From NCBI GenBank assembly GCA_022447855.1, contig JAKUTX010000008.1, positions 5,059 through 69,058 of the forward strand: DNA of 64,000 nt. Reading direction: 5' to 3'. Positions 9,065 through 16,901 of the stretch are shown piece by piece. The notes under the pieces were generated by a model. It was given only the letters and a program-made list of their open reading frames with translations. It did not search any database and had not been told where the DNA came from. The position numbers and the translations under genes are program-made. Within the stretch, counting starts at the first letter, position 1. The number at the start of each line of letters is the position of its first letter. This DNA comes from UBA6927 sp022447855. Lineage in GTDB: Bacteria; Chloroflexota; Dehalococcoidia; Lucifugimonadales; UBA6927.

Positions 9065-10332
9065 AAATTCTCATTATAGGAAACGGAGCGCGCGAACATG
9101 CGATTGGATGGAACCTCTTCAATAGTCCATCCAACCATGATATTTTCGTTGCCCCTGGAAATGCAGGCACCAATCAGTTTGCAAAAAATGTTGAAATAGA
9201 TTCAAACAATATTCCTGAATTATTAGATTTTGCAAAATCTCTTCCTGCAGATTTAACCATTGTAGGTCCAGAAATTCCTCTATCAAACGGAATCGTAGAT
9301 GAATTTCAAAAATACGAATTACCAATTTTCGGACCATCAGCTAAAGCTTCTATGATTGAAAGTAGTAAATCTTATGCAAAAAGAATAATGACCTCCGCCG
9401 GTGTTCCTACCGCCAAATCACAAGTATTCACATCTCAATCAAAAATAACAGAATTCTTGACAAATTGTTCTGCTCCTGTAGTGATCAAAGCTGATGGCCT
9501 TGCCGCAGGCAAAGGGGTGATCATAGCGCAATCAAAAGAAGAAATTGATAATGCAATTACAGAAATGTTTGTAAATAGATCTTTTGGCGAAGCTTCAGAC
9601 AAAGTACTCGTAGAAGAATTCCTAGAAGGAAATGAAATTAGTATTTTTGGGTTTGTTGATGGAGAAAAAGTTTCTTCATTAGTTCCAGCATGTGACTACA
9701 AAAAAATATTCGAAAACGATCTTGGACCTAATACTGGTGGAATGGGAGCTTATAGCCCCCCTCCAATTTGGTCTAAACAACTTGAAAATTCAATCAGAGA
9801 ATCTATATTCTTACCTGTTGCTAAGGAATTAGTAAATAATCAAAACCCTTACAAAGGGTTGCTTTATGCTGGATTGATGATCACTAAGAATGGTCCTATG
9901 GTTATTGAATTTAATTGTAGATTCGGAGATCCTGAAGCACAAGTAATTCTACCCAGAATGAAGTCAGATCTTGCGAAATTATGCCTTGATATCGCTAACG
10001 GCAATCTCATCCAAAACCAACCTATAGAATGGGATCCAGATCCAGCTGTGACTGTTGTAATAGCAAGTGGAGGTTATCCCGAAAATTATACAATTGGACA
10101 TGAAATTTCTGGACTAAAAAAATCAACAAATCAAGTCATGGTCTTTCATGCAGGAACACAATTAAATCAAGATGGGAAAATTGTTACTTCTGGCGGAAGA
10201 GTCCTGTCGATTACGGCTAAAGGTTCATCTTTTGAATCAGCAAGAAATTTAGCCTATACAGAAATTGAATCAATCAATTTCAAAAATGCCTATTACAGAA
10301 CAGATATAGCCTCAAAAATATTAGAAGGTTGA
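9061..10332 (+). CDS. purD: Phosphoribosylamine-glycine ligase (GARS)
   Basis: ATP-grasp ligase for the second step of purine synthesis. The full-length protein (423 residues) begins IIGNGAREHAIGW, continues with GPEIPLSNGI, KADGLAAGKGV, EEFLEGNEIS, PNTGGMGAYSPPP and IEFNCRFGDPEAQ, and has the C-terminal GGRVLSITAKG. All ATP-grasp and metal-binding segments are visible. The start overlaps the preceding stop by 4 nt and the stop abuts the next gene, so the cluster is tightly coupled. Confidence 0.98.
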   Translation: MKILIIGNGAREHAIGWNLFNSPSNHDIFVAPGNAGTNQFAKNVEIDSNNIPELLDFAKSLPADLTIVGPEIPLSNGIVDEFQKYELPIFGPSAKASMIESSKSYAKRIMTSAGVPTAKSQVFTSQSKITEFLTNCSAPVVIKADGLAAGKGVIIAQSKEEIDNAITEMFVNRSFGEASDKVLVEEFLEGNEISIFGFVDGEKVSSLVPACDYKKIFENDLGPNTGGMGAYSPPPIWSKQLENSIRESIFLPVAKELVNNQNPYKGLLYAGLMITKNGPMVIEFNCRFGDPEAQVILPRMKSDLAKLCLDIANGNLIQNQPIEWDPDPAVTVVIASGGYPENYTIGHEISGLKKSTNQVMVFHAGTQLNQDGKIVTSGGRVLSITAKGSSFESARNLAYTEIESINFKNAYYRTDIASKILEG

Positions 10333-10340
10333 TAATCGAG

Positions 10341-11525
10341 ATGAAAAATATTCTAGAGAATTCTATAAATTCAGGCTCCTTAATATTGCCAACCGACAAG
10401 AAATTTTCCAGTATCGTAGATTTATCTAAAACGTTAGCAAAACTCTCAGGAAATCAATTTTCTATTAAAAACGAAGATAGAAAATCTGATGAATTACTAA
10501 AAATGATTGGAATACCTGAGCACTTAGTTTTTGTGATCATAGATGGACTTGGAATGAACATTCTCAGAAATTTAGACTCTAATAACTTTTTAAACACAAA
10601 CTTAAAATCAGAATTACTAACGGTTTTCCCTAGTTCTACACCTGTCGCACTTACTAGCTTTTCCACCGGGCTTTGGCCTTCGGAACATGGAATCACTAAT
10701 TGGTTCACTTATCTACCAGAAATAAACAAAGTTTCAACCATTATACATTTTTCCACCAGAGCAGAAGGCAAAAACCTTGCTGAATTTGGGCTTACGCCAA
10801 AAGATGTATACAAATTTTCTTCTATCATCGAAAATTCTACATACGATGCGAAATCTATTCTACCCTCATACATCGCAAACAGTGAATTCTCTCTACATTG
10901 GCAAAGTCCTTCAATTCCGTACGAAAAATTCTCCGATGGTATAAATATCACGATAGACCAAATTAAACGCGCAAAAAACAGATCTTTTACACTTCTATAT
11001 TCGCCTATTGTTGATGCAACAGCACATCAAAAAGGGGTTTATCACGAAGACACAATAAAAGCAGCTCAAAAAATCAACAATGAACTCGATCGATTGTATT
11101 CGACTATAAATGGACAAGCCAAAATAATAGTTACTGCTGATCATGGCCTATTAGACATCCCTAAAAACAAGATCTTTACTATTCCGAACAATGAACTTAA
11201 AAAGTGTATAAACAACGAGCCTTGGGGAGATATGAGAGCAGTTTTCTTTGATGTTAAAAAATCGAAAACTGAAGAATTCCAAAATTTACTATTGAAATCC
11301 ACTAAGGAAAATTTTGCCTTATTAACTATTGATGAAGTAGTGGAAATGGGTTTATTCGGACCAAATCAATTTTCTTCAATAGCGAAATCTAGAATTGGTA
11401 CACATTTAGCAATTTCACTTGGGGAATCAATAATTTCATATAAAGAAGCTCCTTATGAGAATATGGTCGGTGCACATTCAGGTATTACTCCTGAGGAATT
11501 ATTTGTCCCTTTAATAATTGCTTGA
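10341..11525 (+). CDS. Type I phosphodiesterase / nucleotide pyrophosphatase family protein
   Basis: Alkaline-phosphatase-superfamily enzyme (Phosphodiest family). Visible metal-site elements are VIIDGLG with the first Asp, FPSSTPVALTSFSTG holding the Ser/Thr nucleophile, SPIVDATAHQKG, TADHGLLD with Asp-His, and GAHSGITPEELFVPL with the last His. The start is the ATG at 10341; an upstream TTG at 10329 overlaps the purD stop. No signal peptide or membrane segment is seen, so it probably acts in the cytosol. Its place between purD and purE suggests a nucleotide-related substrate, which the sequence alone does not show. Confidence 0.82.
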   Translation: MKNILENSINSGSLILPTDKKFSSIVDLSKTLAKLSGNQFSIKNEDRKSDELLKMIGIPEHLVFVIIDGLGMNILRNLDSNNFLNTNLKSELLTVFPSSTPVALTSFSTGLWPSEHGITNWFTYLPEINKVSTIIHFSTRAEGKNLAEFGLTPKDVYKFSSIIENSTYDAKSILPSYIANSEFSLHWQSPSIPYEKFSDGINITIDQIKRAKNRSFTLLYSPIVDATAHQKGVYHEDTIKAAQKINNELDRLYSTINGQAKIIVTADHGLLDIPKNKIFTIPNNELKKCINNEPWGDMRAVFFDVKKSKTEEFQNLLLKSTKENFALLTIDEVVEMGLFGPNQFSSIAKSRIGTHLAISLGESIISYKEAPYENMVGAHSGITPEELFVPLIIA

Positions 11526-11590
11526 AATTGGATATATTAAATAGTATCTAATATTTAATATATAACCAAAAACTTTAATAGGAGATTTTT

Positions 11591-12046
11591 ATGCCGTTAG
11601 TAGGTGTTGTAATGGGAAGTGCGTCTGACAAAGAGCTTGTGCAAAACACTGTAGATGTACTTGACCAAATGGGAATAGAAAATGAAGTCATAGTCGCGTC
11701 TGCGCATCGTACACCAGAGAAAGTTGCCGAATATGGAAAGACTGCGCGCGATAGAGGGATTGAAGTAATCATTGCAGCCGCAGGAGGATCTGCAGGTCTT
11801 CCTGGAGTGTTAGCATCTTGGACCACCTTGCCAATTATTGGTGTACCTCTTCCTTCTAGTGATCTCGGTGGAATTGATTCGCTGCATGCGATAGCTCAAA
11901 TGCCTCCTGGAATTCCCGTTGCATGTGTGGCTGTCGGATCATGGGGAGCAAGAAATTCTGCATTCCTTGCAGCCCAAATCTTAGGATTACACCACGAAAA
12001 AATCCGCCAAGCTTATGACCAATACCGAGAAAACATGAAAAAATAA
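11591..12046 (+). CDS. purE: 5-(carboxyamino)imidazole ribonucleotide mutase, class I
   Basis: Rearranges N5-CAIR to CAIR. The 151-residue protein has GVVMGSASDKE, the catalytic-loop SAHRTPE, AAAGGSAGLPGVLA and QMPPGIPVA. The second His often found before LPG in class I enzymes (AAHLPG) is Gly here. AGGAG lies 6 nt before the ATG. The gap of about 65 nt upstream is the largest in this stretch and could hold an internal promoter. A purK partner, needed by class I PurE, is not in the window. Confidence 0.95.
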   Translation: MPLVGVVMGSASDKELVQNTVDVLDQMGIENEVIVASAHRTPEKVAEYGKTARDRGIEVIIAAAGGSAGLPGVLASWTTLPIIGVPLPSSDLGGIDSLHAIAQMPPGIPVACVAVGSWGARNSAFLAAQILGLHHEKIRQAYDQYRENMKK

Positions 12047-12049
12047 ATT

Positions 12050-13339
12050 ATGATTGAACGATATTCAAGACCAAAAATGAAAAAAATTTGGTCTGATGAA
12101 AACAAATACAACAAATGGTTGTTAGTTGAAATTGCCGTATGTGAAGCTTGGACACAAGAGGGTATTATACCCGAATCAGACATGGCCAAATTAAGGAATG
12201 TCAATTACGACCCAATAAGATTGAAAGAAATCCTAGACATTACCAAACACGATATGACTGCATTTTTGCGATCAATTACAGAAAAAATTGGTCCTGAAGG
12301 AAGATGGCTACACCTTGGACTGACTACAAGCGACGTTTGGGATACAGCTACAAGTCTCCAGCTTATCGAAGCAGCAAATCTTTTAGAAAAAGAATTAGAC
12401 ATTCTAATTGATAAACTTTCAGAACTAGCAACTAATGAACGTCACACTCTAATGATTGGCAGAACACATGGGGTGCATGCTGAACCTATAACTTTTGGAC
12501 TGAAGCTTGCAATTTGGTGGGACGAAATGCGCAGAGCCAAATTAAAACTTCAACAAGCAAAAAACTCAATTTCTGTTGGAAAACTTTCTGGCCCAGTTGG
12601 TACTTACGCGACAATACCTCCAAATTTAGAAACTAAAGTATGTGAAATTTTAGGTATTCAGGCAGCACCAGTATCCAACCAAATTGTCCAAAGGGATAGG
12701 CACGCTCATTTTGTCACAACACTAGCATTGATCGCATCTTCTCTAGACAAATTTGCAACAGAGATACGAGGAATGCAGCGTACTGAAGTTCGAGAAGTTG
12801 AAGAACCATTCTCAGAAGGTCAAACCGGGTCATCATCAATGCCACATAAACGTAATCCAGAATTGACTGAACGTGTATGTGGGCTAGCACGTTTAATCCG
12901 AGGACATAGTCTCGCATCTATGGAAAACGTTGCCTTATGGGGTGAACGTGATATCAGCCATTCATCCGCAGAACGCATTATTCTTCCCGATTCATGTTTG
13001 GCATTAGACTACATGCTTAGTATTTTCAATCATGTGATGTCAGGTATTAGAATATATAGAGATCGAATGCTTGAGAATATTGAGTTGACTCACGGACTAG
13101 TTTTTTCACAACGTGTAATGCTAGAACTAGTTGAAAAAGGAATTTCTAGAGAAAATGCATATGAAATAGTCCAATCAAATGCTTCTTTAGTTTGGGAACA
13201 ACAAAAGGATTTTCGAGATCTCATTTCAAATGATGCAAGAGTCAAAGCTAGTTTGAGCAAAGATGAAATTTTGGAAATATTTAATTACAATTATTACATT
13301 AGGTATATCGACGAAGTCTTTGACCGTCTAAAAATTTAA
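12050..13339 (+). CDS. purB: Adenylosuccinate lyase
   Basis: Fumarase/aspartase-superfamily lyase that cleaves SAICAR and adenylosuccinate. The three conserved regions are present: TSDVWDTA near residue 90, GRTHGVHAEPITFG near residue 140, and the flexible signature loop GQTGSSSMPHKRNPE with its catalytic Ser around residues 258-272. Length 429 is normal. Start ATG 12050 comes 3 nt after purE. It is followed by purC, so the SAICAR synthetase and lyase are adjacent. Confidence 0.97.
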   Translation: MIERYSRPKMKKIWSDENKYNKWLLVEIAVCEAWTQEGIIPESDMAKLRNVNYDPIRLKEILDITKHDMTAFLRSITEKIGPEGRWLHLGLTTSDVWDTATSLQLIEAANLLEKELDILIDKLSELATNERHTLMIGRTHGVHAEPITFGLKLAIWWDEMRRAKLKLQQAKNSISVGKLSGPVGTYATIPPNLETKVCEILGIQAAPVSNQIVQRDRHAHFVTTLALIASSLDKFATEIRGMQRTEVREVEEPFSEGQTGSSSMPHKRNPELTERVCGLARLIRGHSLASMENVALWGERDISHSSAERIILPDSCLALDYMLSIFNHVMSGIRIYRDRMLENIELTHGLVFSQRVMLELVEKGISRENAYEIVQSNASLVWEQQKDFRDLISNDARVKASLSKDEILEIFNYNYYIRYIDEVFDRLKI

Positions 13340-13363
13340 ATTGATAAAAGTTATGGAGTGATC

Positions 13364-14239
13364 ATGAGCGTTTTAAGAGAGAGTCCCCTACCAAATTTAT
13401 TATATAGAGGAAAGGTAAGAGACACACATTCAGTCGACGAAGATTCATTATTAATGATTGCAACTGATAGAATCTCTGCATTCGATGTAGTACTACCAAC
13501 TGCAATTCCAGAAAAAGGAGCCGTTTTAAACCAAATATCATCATTTTGGTTTGAAAAAACTGCTCATATTATTCCAAATCATTTTCTACACCTTGCATCA
13601 ACAGATTCCAAACAAGATCTGCCAATCGATGTAGCCAGACGTGGAATGATTGTTCGAAATGCAGAAAGAATAGATATTGAATGCATTGTCAGAGGTTATA
13701 TCACCGGATCAGCTTTATCTGAGTACAAAAAAACGGGTCTGGTGAATGGTGAATCTATGCCAGATGGACTACAAGATGGTGACATGTTCCCAACACCACT
13801 TTTTACTCCTACAACCAAGGCTGATGAAGGACATGACGAAAACATGTCTATTGCCGAAGTCGAAGAAATGGTTGGTAAGGATTTAGCTGACAAACTCGCA
13901 GAGGTTTCGATTTCTGTATATGAATATGCAAGAGATTTCGCTACCCAAAAGGGAATAATTATAGCTGATACAAAAATGGAATTCGGTCTTATAGATGGCA
14001 AATTACATCTAATCGACGAATTATTAACTCCAGATTCAAGTCGTTTCTGGAATGCAGATGAATATTCCCCTGGAAAATCACAGCCAAGCTATGACAAACA
14101 ATTTGTTAGAGATTGGCTTGATACTCAGGGTTGGGATCATGAACCTCCAGCCCCCGAACTTCCAGATGATGTAGTAAATCGAACCACCGAAAAATACATT
14201 GATGCGTATAACAAGTTGACAGGACGCCAACTTGTCTAG
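13364..14239 (+). CDS. purC: SAICAR synthetase
   Basis: ATP-dependent ligase joining aspartate to CAIR. The protein (about 291 residues) matches the longer form of the family: LYRGKVRDTHSV, ATDRISAFDVVLP, ECIVRGYITGSALSEY, PTTKADEGHDENMS, DTKMEFGL, DELLTPDSSRFW and the C-terminal KQFVRDWLDTQGW. I take the ATG at 13364, with GGAG 8 nt upstream, rather than the GTG two codons earlier. It lies between purB and a DUF3105 gene on the same strand. Confidence 0.97.
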   Translation: MSVLRESPLPNLLYRGKVRDTHSVDEDSLLMIATDRISAFDVVLPTAIPEKGAVLNQISSFWFEKTAHIIPNHFLHLASTDSKQDLPIDVARRGMIVRNAERIDIECIVRGYITGSALSEYKKTGLVNGESMPDGLQDGDMFPTPLFTPTTKADEGHDENMSIAEVEEMVGKDLADKLAEVSISVYEYARDFATQKGIIIADTKMEFGLIDGKLHLIDELLTPDSSRFWNADEYSPGKSQPSYDKQFVRDWLDTQGWDHEPPAPELPDDVVNRTTEKYIDAYNKLTGRQLV

Positions 14240-14273
14240 AAAATAACTATAAATACATTATTTATGGGATTCT

Positions 14274-14963
14274 ATGACTTCAAAACCTACTAAAAAACAG
14301 CAACGCCTCACGCCTACGCAAGCTCGAGCCGCAAGAAGATCTCGAAAGCAGAGTCGTGGAAAATTTATTCGTTATGGTGGAGCGATACTAATAGTCGCAA
14401 TAGCGCTCTTGCTTATTCTGAGTCTGATACTACCTGGATTACCAATTGGTACTGGCTCTACTGGAGATTCAGAAACTGGAGTAAATCTTAATCCATTCGA
14501 CAACACTCCTGAAGGTAGTTGGATCAAAATTGAAAACCAAGGACGTGACCACATTTTCCCTGATACTGAACATCCCGATTACAACTCCTATCCAGCGACT
14601 TCAGGATGGCATTACAATATGCCTATAGCCCCAGTCCGTTGGGGAGTCCACGAAAAAATAATCGAAGACGAATATCGTCTGCATAATCTTGAACATGGAG
14701 GAATTGCAATTCATTACAATTGTGAATCAACTAATGAAGAATGTCAGAATTTAATTGTGTCATTATCCCAATTTGTTAATCAAAAAGTTAATGAAGAAAG
14801 GTTTGAAATCATTCTCTCTCCTTATGAGAATATGGAGTCGAAAATAGCATTAACTGCATGGGATTACATCGACAAATTCGAAACATTAGACCTTGATCGT
14901 ATCAATGCCTTCATCAAAGCCCACCACAATTCTCGGAATGCACCTGAGTGGCCTGCAAGATAA
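14274..14963 (+). CDS. DUF3105 membrane-anchored protein
   Basis: A 229-residue protein with a very basic N-terminus (about residues 3-34), one hydrophobic membrane segment near residues 36-56 and an extracytoplasmic domain. The domain carries the DUF3105 hallmark residues: PDTEHPDYNSYPATSGWHY, then W-GV and HNLEHGGIAIHYNC, rich in His, Asp and Cys that could bind metal. Function is unknown in the family. It lies between purC and purS with short gaps, so it is co-transcribed with purine genes without an obvious biochemical link. Confidence 0.82.
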   Translation: MTSKPTKKQQRLTPTQARAARRSRKQSRGKFIRYGGAILIVAIALLLILSLILPGLPIGTGSTGDSETGVNLNPFDNTPEGSWIKIENQGRDHIFPDTEHPDYNSYPATSGWHYNMPIAPVRWGVHEKIIEDEYRLHNLEHGGIAIHYNCESTNEECQNLIVSLSQFVNQKVNEERFEIILSPYENMESKIALTAWDYIDKFETLDLDRINAFIKAHHNSRNAPEWPAR

Positions 14964-14978
14964 AGAATTTAACACCAA

Positions 14979-15227
14979 ATGTTCCTAGCAAAAATTTATA
15001 TCAGCTTCAAATCATCTGTAAATGACCCAGAGGGCAGTACAATTCAATCTGGTCTTGCACAATTAGGGTTTGAATCCGTTACATCTGTTAGATCAGGAAA
15101 ATATTTTGAGATCAAAATTTGCGAAACAGAGAAGAAAATTGCATCCGAAAAAATTCAAGAAATGTGTGACAAACTTTTATCAAACCCAGTCATAGAAACT
15201 TACAAGTTCGACCTAGTTTCTATATAA
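14979..15227 (+). CDS. purS: Phosphoribosylformylglycinamidine synthase subunit PurS
   Basis: Small (82 residues) alpha/beta subunit that bridges PurQ and small PurL in the FGAM synthase complex. It shows the PurS pattern: AKIYISFKSSVNDPEG, GFESVTSVRSGKYFEI and the last strand YKFDLVSI, close to the common end Y-F-I. The usual downstream purQ and purL are absent; the next gene is hisB on the other strand, ending only about 20 nt away. PurS is therefore separated from its partners here. Confidence 0.9.
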   Translation: MFLAKIYISFKSSVNDPEGSTIQSGLAQLGFESVTSVRSGKYFEIKICETEKKIASEKIQEMCDKLLSNPVIETYKFDLVSI

Positions 15228-15246
15228 GCACTAACAAAATTTTAAA

Positions 15247-15846
15247 TTACCCAGTAATTGTACCCTTTGTACTTGGAATCTCTCCAGATCTACGTGGATC
15301 AATATCCAGTGCAAACCTCATTGCCCTTGCCAACGCCTTAAATATTGCTTCGGATTTATGATGGTTATTAACACCTGAGATCAATCGTACATGCAAATTA
15401 AATGCACCTTCTCTAGCCATAGATTCTAGAAGATGTTCAATTAAATCACCGCTCAAACCACCTAAATCAACATGGCCAATTTCAGTATTTAACACCGAAT
15501 ATCCTCTACCTCCAAAATCAACCACTACCAAAGCTAAAGCTTCATCAAGAGGTACATATGAGTGTGCCATACGATTAATCCCTTTTGCATCACCTACAGA
15601 TTGCCTAAGAGCCCTTCCAAGAGTTATTCCTACATCTTCTACTAAATGATGATATCCCAAATCTATATCACCAGATGCCTCAACTTTAACATCCATTAAT
15701 CCATGTCTAGATAGCTGAGCAATCATATGATCCAAAAATGCATTACTAGTATTTATCTTATATTGGCCTGTTCCGTCTAAATTTATTTCTACGGAAACAT
15801 TAGTTTCATCTGTTTTCCGTTCAATTTTTGCTTTTCTACTAGTCAT
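15247..15846 (-). CDS. hisB: Imidazoleglycerol-phosphate dehydratase
   Basis: Manganese-dependent dehydratase of histidine synthesis, monofunctional form (199 residues, no phosphatase domain). Both duplicated metal motifs are clear: FLDHMIAQLSRHG with LGYHHLVEDVGITLG, and GLSGDLIEHLLESMA with SGVNNHHKSEAIFKALARA. It ends in SGEIPSTKGTI, as expected. It is separated from the rest of the his cluster by about 1 kb of hairpin-rich DNA and therefore may have its own promoter. It converges with purS. Confidence 0.97.
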   Translation of the reverse strand: MTSRKAKIERKTDETNVSVEINLDGTGQYKINTSNAFLDHMIAQLSRHGLMDVKVEASGDIDLGYHHLVEDVGITLGRALRQSVGDAKGINRMAHSYVPLDEALALVVVDFGGRGYSVLNTEIGHVDLGGLSGDLIEHLLESMAREGAFNLHVRLISGVNNHHKSEAIFKALARAMRFALDIDPRRSGEIPSTKGTITG

Positions 15847-16192
15847 TTTTCAACACTCCATAATTAGATTAACACATTGAATATCCGAAACTCCATACAA
15901 TATCAGGGTCCCTCATTCCATATCATGCCCTATCACCACCATTTCGAGTACCTTCATCCTTAGAAGATTTGCGTCGCTGTAAACAGCCTCGCGCGGAGTT
16001 AGGTACATCTTGAGGTACATTCTGTGGTAAAAATCTAATTTTCGGTTAAATTGTGGTCAGGTTTTCTAGCTTCCAGTTGGCTGGGTTTGGGTGGTTTGTA
16101 AGTATTCATTGTATTACTGGTGGAGAGGGTATGTCTTAGTGATTGTGGTTTGTTGTAGTGGATACGCGTGACAGTTCAGAAATTATAAAAAA

Positions 16193-16324
16193 GGACGGTG
16201 CAACTAGTGGTTAGCCTGATGAGGGCTAAAAGATGACGGTCTACCACAGGACAAGAAACCTACTCTTGGGATAACCACAGATTCAGTTCCTAAAAGGCAG
16301 GCCGATAGCCACGTCACAACGTCC
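16193..16324 (+). ncRNA. Candidate structured RNA, hairpin element A
   Basis: The ends pair: GGACGGTG at 16193-16200 with CACAACGTCC at 16315-16324 (GGACG/CGTCC and GTG/CAC, with an AA bulge). Inside, GTGGT (16207-16211) pairs with ACCAC (16232-16236), enclosing TAGCC/GGCTA with loop TGATGAG. So a multi-branched fold of about 132 nt can form. The same closing arms recur in elements B and C just downstream. I do not recognise an RNA family (no RNase P, tmRNA or SRP core). The strand is uncertain because the arms are near-symmetric. Confidence 0.4.
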
Positions 16325-16362
16325 CATATAGAAGTATATCATCCATAAAGCCATATACAAAA

Positions 16363-16401
16363 GGGACGGTGTAACAGTGGTTATGCGTGTCACAACGTCC
16401 C
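16363..16401 (+). repeat. Hairpin element B
   Basis: GGGACGGTG at 16363-16371 pairs with CACAACGTCCC at 16391-16401, again with the AA bulge. The apical part contains TAAC and GTTA that can pair around AGTG. This is a compact 39-nt version of element A, sharing GGACGGTG, GTGGTTA and CACAACGTCC with it. Confidence 0.5.
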
Positions 16402-16405
16402 AAAG

Positions 16406-16425
16406 AGGACGCATCACAACGTCCT
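16406..16425 (+). repeat. Hairpin element C
   Basis: AGGACG at 16406-16411 pairs with CGTCCT at 16420-16425 around the loop CATCACAA. The right arm is a third copy of TCACAACGTCC. It begins 5 nt after element B, so the two are in tandem. Confidence 0.45.
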
Positions 16426-16458
16426 TGTACAAGATAGCATATTTATAAAAGGGGCGTG

Positions 16459-16464
16459 TATAAT
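16459..16464 (+). promoter_or_regulatory. Possible -10 box for the small membrane protein
   Basis: A perfect TATAAT ends 9 nt before the ATG at 16474. No TTGACA-like -35 is seen at the right distance. If used, transcription would begin at or next to the ATG, giving a leaderless mRNA. Confidence 0.35.
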
Positions 16465-16473
16465 CCGACCATT

Positions 16474-16671
16474 ATGAGAAAATTTCTATTTATTGTGGGT
16501 GTGCCTTTCATAGGTTTTATTTTGTGGTGTGTTGGCTTAGCTCTCATTATGGCGCACATTGTTCAGAAGAATCCGAACCTCTTTGTACTAGCATTGGTAT
16601 ATACAGGTTTAGCGATTGCAGGGACTGTATTCTTTACTAGAAAGATTCTTAAAAAAGCCGGTTACTCCTGA
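16474..16671 (+). CDS. Small two-helix membrane protein
   Basis: A 65-residue protein with two hydrophobic helices (about residues 4-27 and 36-55) and a basic C-terminus KILKKAGYS; no family recognised. The frame is open from a GTG at 16456, but that start would run through a TATAAT sequence, so I favour the ATG at 16474. No Shine-Dalgarno sequence precedes it. It is the only plus-strand gene inside the minus-strand his cluster and lies between two hairpin-rich stretches, which suggests an inserted unit. Confidence 0.5.
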   Translation: MRKFLFIVGVPFIGFILWCVGLALIMAHIVQKNPNLFVLALVYTGLAIAGTVFFTRKILKKAGYS

Positions 16672-16901
16672 GTAGTGTTACTGCTCCGTGAGAGACTGAG
16701 AATGTGGACGGAAAACGTTCTGAAGTAGGGAATAATTTCCTGATTGATAACCGTGATAGTTACGCGAGCACTACCCTACTGGACGTCCTCTTGCAAACCG
16801 CTGTACTATCGCTTACATTACGGATATAGCGTGAGACTTTCATGCTGTTTATAAGCCACGGTCTCCGAGTGTTCTCGATTTCTTCTTAACACATTAGAAA
16901 A
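16672..16901. other. Non-coding, inverted-repeat-rich stretch before hisC
   Basis: About 230 nt without an ORF. AGTAGGG at about 16,714 can pair with CCCTACT at about 16,774, and GTAGTG just after the small ORF with CACTAC at about 16,769. TAACC...GGTTA-like short arms recur. Composition resembles the region upstream of the small ORF rather than the his genes. No U-rich terminator is evident. Confidence 0.4.

Larger units (their letters stand above)
15847..16473. other. Long non-coding region between hisB and the small membrane ORF
   Basis: About 630 nt with no ORF that I can support. Base composition is visibly richer in G than the neighbouring genes. The left part (15,960-16,190) contains a short direct repeat, aggtacatcttg and aggtacattctg at about 16,002-16,024, and G/T-rich tracts. 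The right part holds three hairpins with GGACG/CGTCC closing arms, listed separately. The minus-strand reading ahead of hisB has only short open stretches, so this is either an RNA locus or a decayed insertion. Confidence 0.5.

Noticed and set aside
15906..16020. Short minus-strand reading frame upstream of hisB
   Set aside because: About 35 codons with no ribosome binding site or recognisable similarity; chance opening is likelier.
16193..16324. Element A as RNase P RNA, tmRNA or SRP RNA
   Set aside because: None of their conserved cores (for example GAGGAAAGUCC, a tRNA-like T arm, or a GGAAGCAGCC loop) is present.
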